Assembly (NCBI GenBank): GCA_902796805.1
Contig: CADBQG010000008.1
Location: 1 to 32,292, forward strand
Source of the DNA: an uncultured Bacteroidota bacterium
GTDB taxonomy: Bacteria; Bacteroidota; Bacteroidia; Bacteroidales; WCHB1-69
DNA length: 32,292 nt
Direction: 5' to 3'
Of the stretch, positions 17,180-27,115 are shown one piece after another. Numbering within the stretch: position 1 is the stretch's first letter; every line of letters starts with the position of its first letter. The position numbers and the translations under genes are program-made. Under the pieces are notes generated by a model. It was not told where the DNA came from, made no database searches, and saw nothing but the letters and a program-made list of their open reading frames with translations.

Positions 17180-20100
17180 TTATTTGTTGGCTATAATAAT
17201 CTTTCGTGTTTCCCCCTTTGAACCGCTCGCGTCGCTAAAACGCACCGTATAGTGTCCGTTTGCAAACCTTGTGCAGTCTATCTCCATCTCGTTGCCGTCG
17301 AATTTGCGAGAGAAGACCATCCTGCCACGCTCGTCGTAGATTTTCACCAAACTGTACTCTGAACCCTCGCCCTTGTCGATGAACAATGACTGATGCACCG
17401 GATTGGGATAGAGTTTCACAGTGTCGGTTTCCGAATAGTCAACAACGCCAACGTTGCAGAATATGTTTATAGATGTCTCGGTGTAGCCGCAGTTGTTGAT
17501 GCCGCGCGCGGTGAGGATTCCGTTGCCGTTGGTGTTCACAGCCATGGTTACCACGGAATAGTCGGAGTTTGTGAGTGTCCAGTGGGTGTTTGAGACACGC
17601 CACTCGTAGTTGTTGACAAACTGCGGGTTGTTGATGGAGTAGAACGAGTTGCCGTACTGCACGATGTGCTGCGTTCCGGTGATGGAGTCGAGCCTTGGCA
17701 ACGGGTTGACGGTGAGCAGGAGGTTCACTGTACTGTCGCAGCCTGAAACTGTCTGCAAATACTGTGAGAAGGTGTACGTTCCTGCGGTGTCAATGGCAGG
17801 TATGTCGAAGCCATACTGCGAGAAACTTTGCTGCTCGCAGATTGTGCCTGTAACAGTGTAGTTATAGGTCGGAAGTGTCGTTACGTGATGTTCCGCAGTC
17901 GTTGAACAGCCGTTAAGTCCCACTACGGTAACCTCGTATGTCGTGTTGTCAGGGGTTACATCCACCGACTGTGTGCTGTCGCCGGTATTCCAGAGAAAAT
18001 CAACACCGTTTGATGAGGCCACCAGAGTGGTGGACTCGCCCTGGCACAACGACCCGGCTCCGAGAATCTGCACGAAAGGCGCGAGGAGCTGTTGGATTTC
18101 CTTCTCAACAGTCGCGGTGCAACCGTACTCGTTGGTGGCAGTTACTGAATATATGCCTCCGGCCGACACCGTTATTTCCGTCGTCGTGTCGCCGGTGCTC
18201 CAAAGATATTCGTAGCCGCCAGGTACAGAGAGCGTTTTCGTGGTGTTTTCGCATATAGTGTTGTCGCCGGAAAGCTCGAAGACAGGGACGGGGTTGTCGA
18301 TAACTGTGACCGCCGCACTCGACTGGCAACCGCCCTCCGAAGTTGCCGTTACAGAATAGGAGCCATGCTCTGACACCGCTATCGTTTGCGAAGTGCTGCC
18401 GGTGCTCCACAGATAACTGTAACCGCCGGAGGCAGTCAATGTTGTGGATTCGCCATGGCAGATTGACAGCGCACCGGCTATAAACACATTGGGAATCTGT
18501 TCGACGTTCACAACTTTGCTTGTCGAGGAAGAACATCCGTGAATATCCTGGCCGGTGACAATGTATGTGGTCGTCTGCTCAGGCATGACGGTAATTGAAG
18601 AACCGCTTTCCCCAGTACTCCAGGTGTATGATTCAGCGCCCGTTACAGCCAATTCTGCTGACGAGCCGCTGCATATCATCGCCGCTCCGCTTACCGAAAG
18701 TGTCGGCCTGTCCCAAACAGTGATTGTAATTGAGTCGCTGCGATGGCAGTTAAGACTGTTCGTCGCGGTGACCTTGTATGTTCCGGCTGTTCCTGTCGTC
18801 AATGTCGGACCGGTCACGCCGTTGCTCCAAGTGAAGAATGTGCCGCCTGAAACGTTGATGGTGGTGGTTTGCCCGCTGCAAATCTCGGTGTTGCCGTCGA
18901 AGAATATGGACGGAAGTGCATTCACATTCACAGTTGCGGACGTGTCAACAAAGCAACCCGATGCGTTGAACACCCTCACGGAATAAGTGGTTGTCTGGTT
19001 GGGTGAGACGAAAAGGTTCGGGGTCTCGGCGCCGGTGCCCCAACGATAGCTGGTGCCGCCGTAGGCCGTCAGCACTGTGCTTTCGCCGCGGCATATAGTG
19101 AATTGTCCTGTGATGGCCACAACGGGCAATGATTCAACAAGGATGTTCTTCACAGCAGTGGCACTGCATCCGTTTTCATCGTATCCAGTAACGCTGTATG
19201 ACGTTGACAGTCTCGGACTCACTGCTATCGACGGAGAGTTGTCGCCAGTGCTCCAGAGATACGTTTGCGCCCCGGTGGCAGTCAGTGTGGTGGCGGCCTT
19301 CGCGCACACCTGATCCACTCCAGTTATAGCAACTGTCGGATTGGAGTTCACTGTAACCAGCACTGAGTCTGTGCCTACGCAGTTCTGGCTGTTCGAGGCC
19401 GAAACCTTGTGGTAGCCCGGAGTGGTGAAGTGCGCCGTGGCGGTGTTTTCCCCGTTAGACCACGAATAATTGACAGCGCCAGCGGCTGTTATTGTGGCAG
19501 TGCCGCCCTGACAAATGGTGCTCTCTCCGGTAAATGTTATGGTCGGCAACTCGTTGACCACGACAGTTTTCGACACTGTTGCGGTACAGCCGTAGGCGTC
19601 GGTCACGGTCACCGTGTATGTTGTGTTCTCCGACGGGGTTACGGAGATGCTGTTGCCTATTTCTGTCATTCCTGACCAGCTGTATGATATTCCTCCCGTT
19701 GCGGTAAGCGTTGTCGACGACCCTCTGCACACGCTTCCACTGCCGAGAATCTCCGGCATCGGTAAAGCATGCACAACAAGATTCCTCGTTGCAGAGGCCG
19801 AGCACCCATAGCTGTTCGTTGCAGTGACTGTATACGGGCCTGCCGTTGAGGCGGAAATAGTGGAGGAAGTTTCTCCTGTATTCCAGAGGTATTGCGAGCC
19901 CGCAGTGCCCGTGGCTGCAAGCATCACGCTGTTGCCCTGGCACGTCTCGCTAACACCGGTTATGCTGACCTGCGGCAACTCCCTCACCACTACTGTTGAA
20001 CTATAGACCAACGAGCATTGGTTCGGGTTAGTTACTGTTACATTATAAGTACCTGCATTCGACACTGTTATGCTGCTCTGGTGGCTTCCGTTGGACCATA

Positions 20101-23100
20101 GATATGTGCATCCGCTCGGAGCGTCGGCCGTGAGCGTGGCCTGCTGCCCGGCGCAAATCTCCACATTTTCGGTGACGTTTGAGTTAGGAAGCGGGTTCAC
20201 AACAACCGTGGCGGTGGCGGTGGCGGTGCAGCCCTCACTGCTGGTGACTGTAACCGAATATTGCCCGTTAGAAACGACATCGATGCTTTGGGCATAGACG
20301 TTGTTGTTCCACTTGTAAGTTGAGCCGCCGTTGGCGGTGAGATGGGCGGTGTCGCCGCTGCATATTGTGGTCTCACCCGAAATGTATGCGTTTGGAAGCG
20401 GGTTTACATGCAAGGTCTTCGACACTGTCTTGGAACAGCCGTTGGCGCTGGTCGCCAGAACTGTATATGTGGTTGTCGTGGCAGGAGACACGCTAATGGC
20501 AGCCGAGTTTTGTCCCGTGGACCAATAGAGCGTGGAGGCGTTGGTGACAGCGGTCATCAAGGCTGTCTCTCCGCTGCAAACCGCGTCGGCTGAAAGTATC
20601 GTGACATCAGGGGCCTGATTCACTAAGACAGCGGCCGAGGCCGTGGCCGTGCAGCCATACTGGTTGGTCACGGTTACCGAGTACTCGCCGGTGGCGCCGA
20701 CACTGATAAGCGGGGTGGTGCTTCCGTCGTCCCAAAGATAACTGGTGCCGCCCGAAACCCTCAGCGTCGTGCTCTGCCCCTCGCAGATTGTGAGGTTTCC
20801 GCTGATTGAAGGCGTAGGCACTGCAAACTCGCTCACATTCGCTGTCAACGTGTTCTGACAGCCGTTGGCGTTCGTCACGATAACCGAATACGGTCCGGGC
20901 ATGGATATGTTTATGCTGCTCGCCGTGCTGCCGTCAAACCACCTGTATGAATAGCTGCCATCATCCGAGACCGTCAGCGTAGTGCTTTGCCCCGGACAGA
21001 AATACCTGTTGCCGATGATTGTGGCATTCACCTCGTCGCGACTCACAACAACTGTCTTTGCTGCCGAACAGCCGTTGTTGTCAGTGCCGGTAACTGTGTA
21101 TGTTCCGGCAAGTGATATGTTGACAGACTGCGATATTTCGCCTGTGTTCCATTCGTAACTGGAAGCTCCGGTGGCTGTCAGGGTGGTTGCACTGCCCTGA
21201 CAGAATGTTGTACGGCCAAGAATCCGCACTTCCGGCAGGGAATTCTCCGTTATCGTTATGAAAGCCGTGCTGCTGCAGCCGTTGGCGTCAGTCGCTGTAA
21301 CCGAATACATTCCCTCCGACGACACCGTTATCCTGTTTGTCGTGCCGCCGGTACTCCATCTGTATGTGCCGCCGCCAGTTGCAGTTAGAATTCCATAAGA
21401 ACCCTTGCATATACTGCTGTTTCCTACAATTGCCGCCGTTGGGACGTCCTTCACTGTTATCCCTATGCTGCCCGACTTGGTGCAGCCGTATGCATTAGTA
21501 ACCGTAACGGAGTATGTGGTGTTCTCTGTCGGGGACACAACCGCAGAGTCGGCCGTGCTACCGTTGCTCCACAGGTACTCCCTGCCGCCCGAAGCGCGCA
21601 GGATAGTGCTGCTCCCGCGGCAAAGTGTGTGGTCGCCGGTGATCTCGACAACAGGAATGTCGGCGTCTATCACATGCACTGTGGTTGTTGCTGAACATTG
21701 GTAAGCGTTTGTCGTGGTTACCGAATACTCTCCTGCGAGGGTTACGTTGATAGAAGCGGTGGTCTCACCTGTAGACCAGGCAAATACACTTCCGGTCGAC
21801 TGCGCCGTGAGCTGAAGGGTGTTCCCTGTGCAAAGATATGTGGTGTCGGGCACCACAAGCGACGGCGACTGCTTTACGTTGAGGCGCACATAGAACACCG
21901 AGTCGAAGTCGGAGACATGCGAGCGCGTGAGGAAACGGTACAGACCGCCGGTCTGAAGCACGCTGTCGAAAATCTGATATGGAAGCTCGCTGGAGCATAT
22001 CTCGCGCACTATGGTGTCGCTGTTTATAATGGCAGGGTTGATGGTGAGGAACACGGAAACAACGCTGTCGCAACCGTTCACCGTCTTCAAGGTCTGCTCA
22101 TGATAACCCTCTGTGGTGTAGTATTCTTCACCGAAATGGAAAGGAACGTCGTACTCGCCTATCGAAAGGTGTATCGTGGCGTCTTCATACGTTGGGAAAT
22201 GATTCACATTCAAGACAATGACACTGTCGTATTCTGGGAGATGGTAGGTGAAATAATGCGCCCCGGCCCTTGAAACAGTCCTGCCGAGGTATGTAATCTG
22301 CTCGTTGGCGCAGATAGTCGTGTCGCGCTCGACTGTTATCTTCTGCGTCACATTGAGATTCAGCGTCACGAGAGTGTCGCAGCCGCCGTCAACAGCCGGT
22401 ATCCGCCAACTGTACACACCGCTCCTGTTGAAAACGCTGTCGCGGTACTCGAAGGGCAGCTCGTTCCTCGTTATGTTGAGACTCTCGTTCAGCACGGGAT
22501 TTGAAATCACAGACAGGTACAGGCGTACCCTCGCGCTGTCGCAGCCGTTCCGGTTCTTGAGCATTTTGGTATATGAACCGCTCGAATAGTACCTGCTGTC
22601 GGCAAATATAAAAGGCAGCTCGGAACTGCATACACTCTCCCTTACCGTGTCGTTCACCACCTCGGGATTCAGTGTCAGCACGAGAACATGCTTGTCAAGG
22701 CACTGATTCTGGTTGGTGTCGGTTATCACGTATGTTCCTGATTCGATGAACACACTGTCGTGGAAAGTATATGATTCGCCGTTCAGACAGACGTAGGTGG
22801 TGTCGGTAGCAGAAGGAGCCTCAAGAATCCTGAGCAGAGTGCATGGAGGACATCTCGTAATCGCACCGCTCTCGATATAGTATTCGCCGAACGCATTGTA
22901 TGCAACGCCGTTGTAGGTGTACGGCAGCATGTGCTCGCATAGCGTCACGCTGACTGTATCGACGCTCTGCTGCGTCACGTTAAGCCTAAGCAGCACCGTC
23001 GCACTGTCGCAGTCGTACTGGTTTCTGAGTTGGATCGCATAGATGCCTGGCTCATAGAAAAGCTCGCCAGCATACTCAACCGGCATGTTCACGGCGCATA

Positions 23101-23872
23101 CTGCGGTGTCGACACTGACCCTTTCGCGGCTTGACGGGTTCACGGTAAGGTTGAGGAGCGTGGTGGCCTGGCAACCCTGCGCGCTGGTATGGCTTACAAG
23201 ATAACTTCCGGCAGAGTTGAAACTCTGACCGGCAAAGGTGTACGGCAGAGTTCCCTGACACACTGTAACGTCAAGTGTGTCGCTCATCACTGGATAGCGC
23301 TCCACAACGAAGGTCTTCACTATCGGACAGCCGTCTGAATCCTGCCCCTCCACGAAATTGAATGTGCCAGGGGTGTCGAACGTTATGTCGTTGTACTGAA
23401 TCGACGACTGGTTGGCGCAGATGCCGAGGTTCACTGTATCACGAACACCCTCCAAGACCACAAGTTTGAGAAGCACATGAGCACTGTCGCAGCCCCTCAC
23501 TGAGGGAAAGTCGATGTTGTAGCTGCCCGACTTTGTGAAGAAATGCCCGTTGAACGAATACGGCAGTGCGCTGCCGCAAATCCTTCCAGAAACAGTGTCG
23601 TGGACATTGTAACTCCTGCCTATCTCTATGTTGTAAACATTCAGTTTGTCCATATATACACTCCCCTGATAGGTTGCATAGTGGGGCACCGACACCGTAG
23701 TGTTCGAGTAATACACGGTATTGTTGGCCGACAGAAGCACGCTGTCGCAACCGAACACATTATGGTAAACCGTGTCGGTCTTCGGCAGCTGGGCATAAGC
23801 ATTCGTTAATGTCATCAATAGCACAAAAGACAACAAACCCGACGCTAACTTATTGTATTTCAAATTTTTCAT
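17180..23872 (-). CDS. Giant T9SS-exported repeat protein (PKD/Ig-like repeats)
   Basis: The 2230-residue surface protein has a signal peptide (about 1-27, ending NAYAQ). Residues about 28-667 hold around 12 short repeats of 50-55 residues with pattern C-x3-LPY/F ... GxY ... GCDS. Residues about 668-1997 hold 19 PKD/Ig-like repeats of 69-72 residues, each with an early C-x-G, a Y-x-W-S/N-T/N-G-x strand, a TYSVTVTN-type strand and a GC near the end; the two cysteines could form one disulfide per repeat. A further short repeat and a beta-rich segment precede the T9SS sorting domain (VKLYPNPVHQSLFID to RKIIIANK). Such proteins are cell-surface adhesins or filaments, similar in style to SprB though not clearly orthologous. 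The last gene-proximal stretch runs into the MCE gene without a clear terminator. Confidence 0.88.
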   Translation of the reverse strand: MKNLKYNKLASGLLSFVLLMTLTNAYAQLPKTDTVYHNVFGCDSVLLSANNTVYYSNTTVSVPHYATYQGSVYMDKLNVYNIEIGRSYNVHDTVSGRICGSALPYSFNGHFFTKSGSYNIDFPSVRGCDSAHVLLKLVVLEGVRDTVNLGICANQSSIQYNDITFDTPGTFNFVEGQDSDGCPIVKTFVVERYPVMSDTLDVTVCQGTLPYTFAGQSFNSAGSYLVSHTSAQGCQATTLLNLTVNPSSRERVSVDTAVCAVNMPVEYAGELFYEPGIYAIQLRNQYDCDSATVLLRLNVTQQSVDTVSVTLCEHMLPYTYNGVAYNAFGEYYIESGAITRCPPCTLLRILEAPSATDTTYVCLNGESYTFHDSVFIESGTYVITDTNQNQCLDKHVLVLTLNPEVVNDTVRESVCSSELPFIFADSRYYSSGSYTKMLKNRNGCDSARVRLYLSVISNPVLNESLNITRNELPFEYRDSVFNRSGVYSWRIPAVDGGCDTLVTLNLNVTQKITVERDTTICANEQITYLGRTVSRAGAHYFTYHLPEYDSVIVLNVNHFPTYEDATIHLSIGEYDVPFHFGEEYYTTEGYHEQTLKTVNGCDSVVSVFLTINPAIINSDTIVREICSSELPYQIFDSVLQTGGLYRFLTRSHVSDFDSVFYVRLNVKQSPSLVVPDTTYLCTGNTLQLTAQSTGSVFAWSTGETTASINVTLAGEYSVTTTNAYQCSATTTVHVIDADIPVVEITGDHTLCRGSSTILRASGGREYLWSNGSTADSAVVSPTENTTYSVTVTNAYGCTKSGSIGITVKDVPTAAIVGNSSICKGSYGILTATGGGTYRWSTGGTTNRITVSSEGMYSVTATDANGCSSTAFITITENSLPEVRILGRTTFCQGSATTLTATGASSYEWNTGEISQSVNISLAGTYTVTGTDNNGCSAAKTVVVSRDEVNATIIGNRYFCPGQSTTLTVSDDGSYSYRWFDGSTASSINISMPGPYSVIVTNANGCQNTLTANVSEFAVPTPSISGNLTICEGQSTTLRVSGGTSYLWDDGSTTPLISVGATGEYSVTVTNQYGCTATASAAVLVNQAPDVTILSADAVCSGETALMTAVTNASTLYWSTGQNSAAISVSPATTTTYTVLATSANGCSKTVSKTLHVNPLPNAYISGETTICSGDTAHLTANGGSTYKWNNNVYAQSIDVVSNGQYSVTVTSSEGCTATATATVVVNPLPNSNVTENVEICAGQQATLTADAPSGCTYLWSNGSHQSSITVSNAGTYNVTVTNPNQCSLVYSSTVVVRELPQVSITGVSETCQGNSVMLAATGTAGSQYLWNTGETSSTISASTAGPYTVTATNSYGCSASATRNLVVHALPMPEILGSGSVCRGSSTTLTATGGISYSWSGMTEIGNSISVTPSENTTYTVTVTDAYGCTATVSKTVVVNELPTITFTGESTICQGGTATITAAGAVNYSWSNGENTATAHFTTPGYHKVSASNSQNCVGTDSVLVTVNSNPTVAITGVDQVCAKAATTLTATGAQTYLWSTGDNSPSIAVSPRLSTSYSVTGYDENGCSATAVKNILVESLPVVAITGQFTICRGESTVLTAYGGTSYRWGTGAETPNLFVSPNQTTTYSVRVFNASGCFVDTSATVNVNALPSIFFDGNTEICSGQTTTINVSGGTFFTWSNGVTGPTLTTGTAGTYKVTATNSLNCHRSDSITITVWDRPTLSVSGAAMICSGSSAELAVTGAESYTWSTGESGSSITVMPEQTTTYIVTGQDIHGCSSSTSKVVNVEQIPNVFIAGALSICHGESTTLTASGGYSYLWSTGSTSQTIAVSEHGSYSVTATSEGGCQSSAAVTVIDNPVPVFELSGDNTICENTTKTLSVPGGYEYLWSTGDTTTEITVSAGGIYSVTATNEYGCTATVEKEIQQLLAPFVQILGAGSLCQGESTTLVASSNGVDFLWNTGDSTQSVDVTPDNTTYEVTVVGLNGCSTTAEHHVTTLPTYNYTVTGTICEQQSFSQYGFDIPAIDTAGTYTFSQYLQTVSGCDSTVNLLLTVNPLPRLDSITGTQHIVQYGNSFYSINNPQFVNNYEWRVSNTHWTLTNSDYSVVTMAVNTNGNGILTARGINNCGYTETSINIFCNVGVVDYSETDTVKLYPNPVHQSLFIDKGEGSEYSLVKIYDERGRMVFSRKFDGNEMEIDCTRFANGHYTVRFSDASGSKGETRKIIIANK

Positions 23873-23924
23873 ATTTGGTTTATTTTTTCTTCAGATTTTG
23901 TTTTTTTATCAACATAAAAATGTG

Positions 23925-23932
23925 CAAAAATA
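23925..23932 (-). promoter_or_regulatory. Candidate -7 element for the giant T9SS gene
   Basis: The minus strand reads TATTTTTG (TAnnTTTG) 52 bases before the start at 23872. A TTG lies 16 bases upstream, slightly close for a -33 box. Confidence 0.45.
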
Positions 23933-23963
23933 CACTTTTTGACGAAGACAAGATTAAAAAAAA

Positions 23964-24033
23964 GAGCCTGTTCACATCTAAATAATCTTTGCGTGAACGA
24001 GCCTGTATTCTGGATAAAATTATTATCTTTGCG
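23964..24033 (+). promoter_or_regulatory. Partly duplicated promoter region of the C69 peptidase gene
   Basis: TATCTTTG (24024-24031) is a good -7 box 50 bases before the ATG. Upstream, GCCTGT...ATCTTTGCG occurs twice (23966-23993 and 24001-24033). GTTCAC (23970-23975) is an inverted copy of GTGAAC (23993-23998), and GAGCCTG is repeated at 23964 and 23999. The inverted pair would sit at about -40 to -68, where a regulator could bind. Confidence 0.4.
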
Positions 24034-24080
24034 GTTTGCATTCCTGTATGGATGTTCAATGAAGAAAAAAGCATATTAAT

Positions 24081-25679
24081 ATGAAGAAATGGATCTATCT
24101 TATCTTGGCTGTCGCCATGTCGGTGACTGCCGGTTATTCACAGAGTGCCGCCGACCTCGAGTCATACGGCATGGAGTGCACCACAGTCACTGTCGGCAAG
24201 AAGGCCTCTGCTGACGGTTCTGTTATGACGTCGCACACCGACGACAGCCACCGCACGCGCACCAACATATACGTAACCCCTGCCGAGGATCATCCCGACG
24301 GGGCCAGACAGCAGCTGTTCCGTCGCGAGTGGGCGAAGAAGCAGCTTCCAGGCCAGATGCAGCGCTACGACAACATACCCATAGGCTACATCGACCAGGT
24401 GGACCACACCTACCAGTTCCTCAATAGCGCCTACCCTTGCGTGAACGAGGCCCAGCTCGCCATCGGGGAGTCCACGTTCGGGGGCAGGGAGGAGCTGAAA
24501 TCAGACAGCGGTCTCATAGACTGCCAGCGGCTCTGTATGCTGTTGCTGCAGCGCTGCGCCACGGCCCGGGAGGCCATAGCCACCGCCGGGGCGCTTCTTA
24601 AGGAACACGGATGGATCGACGCCGGAGAATGCCTTACAATAGCCGACAAGAACGAGGTTTGGCACTTGGAGATCCTTGGTCCGGGGAAAGGCAAGAAAGG
24701 CGCGGTGTGGGCCGCACAGCGCGTACCTGACGACCACGTCGCCGTGAACGCCAACGCCTCCACGATAAGAGAGATAAATCTCAAGGACAAGGACCACTTC
24801 ATGGCTTCCGACAACGTGTACACTCTCGCGAGGGAGAACGGTTGGTGGGACGGCAAGGAGACGTTCAGGTTCGCCTACGCCTACGCTCCGCAGACCCGCA
24901 CCATGATGGCCTGCCGGAGACGTGAATGGCGCGTCTTCGACCTTGTGGCACCGTCGCTGCACCTCGACCCCAACGCCGAGAACTTCCCCTTCTCGGTGAA
25001 ACCGGACAGCCTGGTATCGGTAGAAAAGATGATGAGCATTTTCAAGGACTACTATGAGGGGACGCCTTACGACATGCGCAAGAACCTCACCGTGACCGAC
25101 AAGGAGGGCAAGACCGTGATTTCGCCGATGGCAAACCCGTTCATGAAGCTCGATGAGCTGCGGCTGCACCGGGTGAACGGCGGGTGGCACGAGCGCGGCG
25201 AGCGCACCATCGCCGTGCACTTCACCGTCTATGCTACCATAATACAGTGCAGAAACTGGCTGCCCGACGAGATAGGGCCGCTCTGTTGGTTCGCGCTCGA
25301 CAACGTGGCTTCGTCCATCTATGTTCCGATATACGCCAATGTCTCAGACCTTCCCGACACCTACAAGACCGACGGGCGCGTAACCGGCTTCAGCCGCGAC
25401 GCCGCCTGGTGGGCATTCAACCGCGTGGGAACCCTCGCGGCGCAACGCTGGGGCGATATGCGACCGTTTGTGGAAAAAACTTGGCAACCGCTGCAGAAAA
25501 GCTTCCTTGAACAGCACAGGCTAGTGGAAAACGAGGCACTGCGCCTCATCGACCTCGACCGCTACGACGACGCCATACGACAGCTGACCAATTTCACCGA
25601 CAACTGCTGCAATACCGCCGTGGAACAGGCGTGGGACCTCGGCGACCAACTATGGACTGTTTTTGACGGAATGTGGTAG
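24081..25679 (+). CDS. C69 family dipeptidase (Ntn hydrolase)
   Basis: The 532-residue exported peptidase has a signal peptide (about 1-20, ending GYSQ) and a C69/PepD domain (PF03577 type). Enzymes of this family are N-terminal nucleophile hydrolases that cleave dipeptides with broad specificity. The nucleophile should be C33 in MECTTVTVGK, exposed after removal of the leader and a short propeptide. Also visible are ADGSVMTSHTDDSH (about 44-57), AIGESTFGG, WIDAGECLTIADKNEVWHLEI and VAVNANASTI, all in family order. Length and organisation are normal for Bacteroidetes members, which work in the periplasm or at the surface to supply dipeptides and amino acids. The acyl-ACP thioesterase gene starts 4 bases later. 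Confidence 0.9.
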   Translation: MKKWIYLILAVAMSVTAGYSQSAADLESYGMECTTVTVGKKASADGSVMTSHTDDSHRTRTNIYVTPAEDHPDGARQQLFRREWAKKQLPGQMQRYDNIPIGYIDQVDHTYQFLNSAYPCVNEAQLAIGESTFGGREELKSDSGLIDCQRLCMLLLQRCATAREAIATAGALLKEHGWIDAGECLTIADKNEVWHLEILGPGKGKKGAVWAAQRVPDDHVAVNANASTIREINLKDKDHFMASDNVYTLARENGWWDGKETFRFAYAYAPQTRTMMACRRREWRVFDLVAPSLHLDPNAENFPFSVKPDSLVSVEKMMSIFKDYYEGTPYDMRKNLTVTDKEGKTVISPMANPFMKLDELRLHRVNGGWHERGERTIAVHFTVYATIIQCRNWLPDEIGPLCWFALDNVASSIYVPIYANVSDLPDTYKTDGRVTGFSRDAAWWAFNRVGTLAAQRWGDMRPFVEKTWQPLQKSFLEQHRLVENEALRLIDLDRYDDAIRQLTNFTDNCCNTAVEQAWDLGDQLWTVFDGMW

Positions 25680-25683
25680 AATT

Positions 25684-26445
25684 ATGGAAAACAAACTGCC
25701 TTTTTTGACCGAGAACATAAGGATTCCTTCATACCTCGCCGACCACAAGTCGCAATTGAGACCCGACTCGCTCTTCATGCTGCTGCAGGAGATGAGCAAC
25801 CGCCATGCCTCGCTGCTCGGCGTGGGCTGGCACGACTTGCAGAAGAGAGGTTTCTTCTGGGTTATCACCAAGATGTCGCTGAAAATAAAGAGGATGCCAC
25901 GATGGACCGAAACCGTCGTGCTTCGCAGTTGGGTGAGGCCGTCAGACACCGCAACATCACCGAGGGACTTCGAGTTTGAAGACTCTGACGGCAACATCAT
26001 AGTGTCGGGAAGCTCGGTATGGGCGATTCTCGACACCACAAGCAACAGGCCGCAGAGAATGTCAGACTTCGACTCCTGCTTCTCACCGCAGCAACGGCAG
26101 GCCGACTGCGAGAAACCGCGCAAAATACGGAGCATACCACTGCCCGAAACGCCCCCTTTCACAAAGGAGGTGGAACTCTCCGACATCGACATGAACATGC
26201 ACGTGAACAACACTCACTACATACAGTGGGCTTTTAACAGTATGCCCGAGACATACTACAGGGAGCACTCCCTTGAAGAAATCTCAGTGAACTTCTTGTC
26301 GCAGGCGAGACTCGGCGAGTCATATTCAGTGCAGACAGAGACCGTATCCACCGACGAGTTTATCTCAACGATCTATTCAAACAAAGATAAGAAAGAATTT
26401 TGCAGAATCCATTCAAAATGGACTGCGGATACTGAAACAATTTGA
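25684..26445 (+). CDS. Acyl-ACP thioesterase family protein
   Basis: The 253-residue cytosolic protein has two tandem hotdog domains (about 8-135 and 155-245) as in FatA/FatB-type thioesterases (PF01643). Residues SNRHASLLGVGWHDL form the first-domain helix. The catalytic Asn and His are likely in DIDMNMHVNNTHYIQW (about 168-182). These enzymes release fatty acids from acyl carrier protein and so end chain elongation; chain-length preference is not readable. I take the ATG at 25684, 4 bases after the peptidase stop; a TTG at 25663 would overlap the peptidase gene. Co-transcription with a peptidase is probably of convenience, as no functional link is evident. Confidence 0.87.
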   Translation: MENKLPFLTENIRIPSYLADHKSQLRPDSLFMLLQEMSNRHASLLGVGWHDLQKRGFFWVITKMSLKIKRMPRWTETVVLRSWVRPSDTATSPRDFEFEDSDGNIIVSGSSVWAILDTTSNRPQRMSDFDSCFSPQQRQADCEKPRKIRSIPLPETPPFTKEVELSDIDMNMHVNNTHYIQWAFNSMPETYYREHSLEEISVNFLSQARLGESYSVQTETVSTDEFISTIYSNKDKKEFCRIHSKWTADTETI

Positions 26446-26472
26446 CTTGAAGGCTGAAAAACAGTGTGAATC

Positions 26473-27093
26473 ATGTATTTGGACGAAGAGCTGTTCATCG
26501 ATTTCTTAAGCGAGAAGGAGATTCTGTGGTTAGGCATCAATTTCGGGAAGTCCAAGCTGACAAAAAGCGGATTCTCCATCTCACAAGAGGAGATGCACCG
26601 CCTCTTCCACGAGTGGAACCAACTGATTCTCACCGACCAGAAGAAGTACGACATCCGCATGAGTTTCCGCAAGCCCGTGATGCAGTACAACCTGTCGGCC
26701 ACCACGAAGATAAACCGCTCTCAAAAGCTCGGCAACGTCCTTACCAAAAGAATAGACATCAAGGACGTGCTTGACGAGGAACAGATAGTGGAGTATGTTT
26801 CCGGGATAGAGTTCCCCGGCAACTGCGAATATGCGCTCACATTCATCGTTGAGTCGTTTGACTCGGCCACGAAGACGGCCTCGATCTGGGTCGTGATTTT
26901 GAAGTCGGACACGAAGAAAGTGGCACTGTGCGAAAAATTCCTGAAGGTTCCTTCTGGCTTCGGCACACGCAACTACTGGGCCAGGACGTTCTACAACGTA
27001 TTCTACGACGTTCAGACAAGCGCGTTCCTACGCTGGTCGAACATGGTTGCCGACAGAATGAACGGTGGAGAGGAGAACTCCGAATCAGCGTGA
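26473..27093 (+). CDS. Conserved-looking protein of unknown function
   Basis: I do not recognise this 206-residue protein. It has no signal peptide or membrane helix, and an ordinary mix of acidic and basic residues, so it is likely cytosolic. Features that can be seen: an acidic N terminus (MYLDEELFIDFL), an amphipathic helix ISQEEMHRLFHEWNQLILT (about 36-54), an alternating beta region (about 95-150, with YALTFIVESF and ASIWVVILKSD) and a Trp/Tyr-rich C-terminal part (YWARTFYNVFYD). Codon use resembles its neighbours, and the 27-base gap after the thioesterase gene suggests it belongs to the same transcript. It converges on the hdrC-like gene 22 bases away, and I see no terminator between them. 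Confidence 0.7.
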   Translation: MYLDEELFIDFLSEKEILWLGINFGKSKLTKSGFSISQEEMHRLFHEWNQLILTDQKKYDIRMSFRKPVMQYNLSATTKINRSQKLGNVLTKRIDIKDVLDEEQIVEYVSGIEFPGNCEYALTFIVESFDSATKTASIWVVILKSDTKKVALCEKFLKVPSGFGTRNYWARTFYNVFYDVQTSAFLRWSNMVADRMNGGEENSESA

Positions 27094-27115
27094 TTTCGCC
27101 GGAACACGGAAATTT

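Noticed and set aside
17860-21850. The periodic sequence in the giant gene as a possible CRISPR or DNA repeat array.
   Set aside because: Units are about 210 bases, diverged at DNA level and in frame throughout; they are protein repeats.
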